Positions 62,644-64,000 of a stretch of DNA of 64,000 nucleotides are shown in pieces (within the stretch, counting starts at the first letter, position 1; every line of letters begins with the position of its first letter). This DNA comes from Anisakis pegreffii. Lineage: Eukaryota > Nematoda > Chromadorea > Rhabditida > Anisakidae. Location: positions 62,001 through 126,000 of the forward strand of contig JAPYMA010000586.1 in NCBI GenBank assembly GCA_035041965.1. The letters are read 5' to 3'. The notes under the pieces are model-generated. The model saw nothing but the letters and a program-made list of their open reading frames with translations. It searched no databases and was not told the origin of the DNA. Position numbers and translations under genes: made by a program.

Positions 62644-63028
62644 AACGGATAATCACAGCTTCGGACATGTTTAAAACTTAGGGATCTGTGTAGGTACTAA
62701 ATTTATGGTCACTCCTGTTTACCGCGGCTTTCTTGTGGTAAATACTCTCTTTCATCGCAAATGGATGCTTACTTCTTACATGAAAATGCTCATTGTACAC
62801 TGTTGGTAACAGTCTCATTTATTCAGAACGCGATCGATCATTTAGTGATAATTGCTGCACATTTCTCCATTTACGCTTGTTGAAGGTTTATTATGAAATA
62901 GATATTCAGCTTGTTAGTGTTATTTATCACAATTGCATTGATTTATATTATGGTTGAATATTAGCGATAAATACTGAACATTAATATCAATATTGGTGAT
63001 TAAGCGTTAGTGATAATGAGGAACTCAT
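62644..63028. other. Short gap before the last gene
   Basis: No exon or motif stands out. It should contain the 3' UTR of the minus-strand gene that ends at 63029. Confidence 0.5.
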
Positions 63029-64000
63029 TTATTTGTTGTGATTTCTGCACAACACAAGGAACTCATTGACTGCAGGACCACTGACGGCACTGTCTTTGCC
63101 ACCGAATCCTGCAGTTGCTTTCTCCATTCCCACGTGCAAGTTTCCGAGTCGCTCCGTACCTTTGCTGTCCTTCAGCAAGCAAGGTACGCATTCACCAACA
63201 TGTAATGGCTTGAATTCACCAGCTCCACCCCTGACATCTTTGTACGGTAACCATTTGTATTCGAATCCAAGCTGAAAATCGACCACAATTCATCATTATA
63301 TGATTCACATGGATAACTGCTATGTGTAACATTTTAGACCTTACTTTAATCGCAGAACATTCACAACACTGAAAGCGTCACGTATTGACGAGAGCCAATC
63401 TTGTGAACCAAGCTATGCAGCTTCAACCACCGTTTTTACGGAGTTTTGAAATATTTCTTCTTCGCTACCAATTCAAACGTGTCTCATAGCATCCAAAATG
63501 GCGAAAGATAATGGGTTTGATTTATGAGTAGATATGCTTACAATATCCGGATCGGGTACGACAATCATCTGGAATGAACCAATTTCCGTGCCGGCATTCT
63601 CCTGACCGTTCCATCCAAAGCTTGCCAGCGTTTTATCGGCAGGATCGGGGAACGCACGTCCAAATACGGGTTGTCCGTGCTTATACCATAGAGCAACATA
63701 CTGGAACATCTCAGTGCCGTCGTCGTTTCTCACCTTACGCCCAGCTGCCTAAATCCGTCACAATTTGCGAACAGTAGAATCATTCAGAAGATTAATCGTC
63801 AGTTTCGAGGTGTATCAAACGAAATTCAATGATGTGATCACCCGAGATGTGATCAAATGTCATTGCATGATTTGCTCATTGGGTTAATCTAGTCAGCAGG
63901 CATCAACAATGCCTTTGGGGACCGCATTTGTGGAGCAAAGATTCACGTACCGCTACAGGATTCTTTGCAGCTGGGAATGGATCACGGTATTTCAGATCCA
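63029..64000 (-). CDS. Conserved nematode protein of unknown function, 3' part (continues beyond window)
   Basis: Three exons join in phase 0: 64000-63951 (partial), 63748-63542 and 63271-63029. They encode DLKYRDPFPAAKNPVA; GRKVRNDDGTEMFQY; VALWYKHGQPVFGRAFPD; LASFGWNGQENAGTEIGSFQ; MIVVPDP; LGFEYKWLPYKDVRGG; FKPLHVGECVPCLL; and RLGNLHVGMEKATAGFGG, ending NEFLVLCRNHNK. The V-A-L-W-Y-K-H-G-x-P-V-x-G-R-A block and the later G-E-C-V-P-C block recall a family common in nematodes, partly like DM9-type repeats (YVGRA-like turns). I am not certain of the domain name. No signal peptide can be judged because the start is outside. It is a structured, conserved-looking soluble or secreted protein. Confidence 0.75.

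Noticed and set aside
1..64000. CRISPR arrays, bacterial operons, prophage or plasmid features
   Set aside because: The gene structure is intron-rich and animal-like throughout; no spaced direct-repeat array or bacterial ribosome-binding pattern was seen.

Overview
This is nuclear DNA from a nematode-type animal. The genes have many small exons and many introns of about 45-300 bp. Donors are mostly GT and acceptors are often TTTCAG, with many AAG or GAG acceptors as well. The sequence is AT-rich. The gene content fits: an OSM-9/OCR-type TRPV channel, Ly6-like secreted proteins, an HtrL/YibB-family protein and an SLC22 carrier. I cannot name the species. All exon models were built by eye from reading-frame continuity, splice-site phase and resemblance to known families. 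No alignment was run.

Layout. 1-834 (+) is the 3' part of a nucleoredoxin/tryparedoxin-like gene. 2156-3543 (+) is MESH1. 4995-5590 (+) is a GPI-type Ly6 protein. 6046-12420 (-) is a complete TRPV channel in about 19 exons. 12.4-15.1 kb is a gene-poor gap with a tRNA-like element and one copy of a dispersed repeat. 15148-17172 (+) holds one or two further Ly6-type genes. 19010-23978 (+) is an SLC22-type transporter in 12 exons. 24975-35887 (-) is RAD50 in about 32 exons. 36635-38147 (-) is PEX19. 38999-41294 (+) is an RMDN protein. 42454-44390 (-) is an HtrL/YibB-family gene whose first exon was not found. 45041-49647 (-) is a single-pass membrane protein with a large Thr/Pro-rich ectodomain. 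49.6-62.9 kb has no gene I recognise, but 52.3-56.6 kb holds several small, spliced, coding-like chains. 63029-64000 (-) is the 3' part of a conserved gene running off the window.

The genes do not form one pathway. They are typical neighbours in an animal genome: DNA repair, peroxisome biogenesis, microtubule-linked, sensory channel, transporter and cell-surface genes. Local patterns are a group of Ly6-type genes around the TRPV gene, and two proteins in the window that end in a CaaX prenylation box (the nucleoredoxin-like protein and PEX19).

The best leads are: (i) the prenylation box and unusual CFWC active site of the thioredoxin-like protein; (ii) an in-frame TAG just before a hydrophobic tail in the second Ly6 gene; (iii) a likely GC-AG intron in the TRPV gene; (iv) a one-base frame conflict inside RAD50; and (v) possible orphan small genes, some overlapping on opposite strands, at 52.3-56.6 kb.
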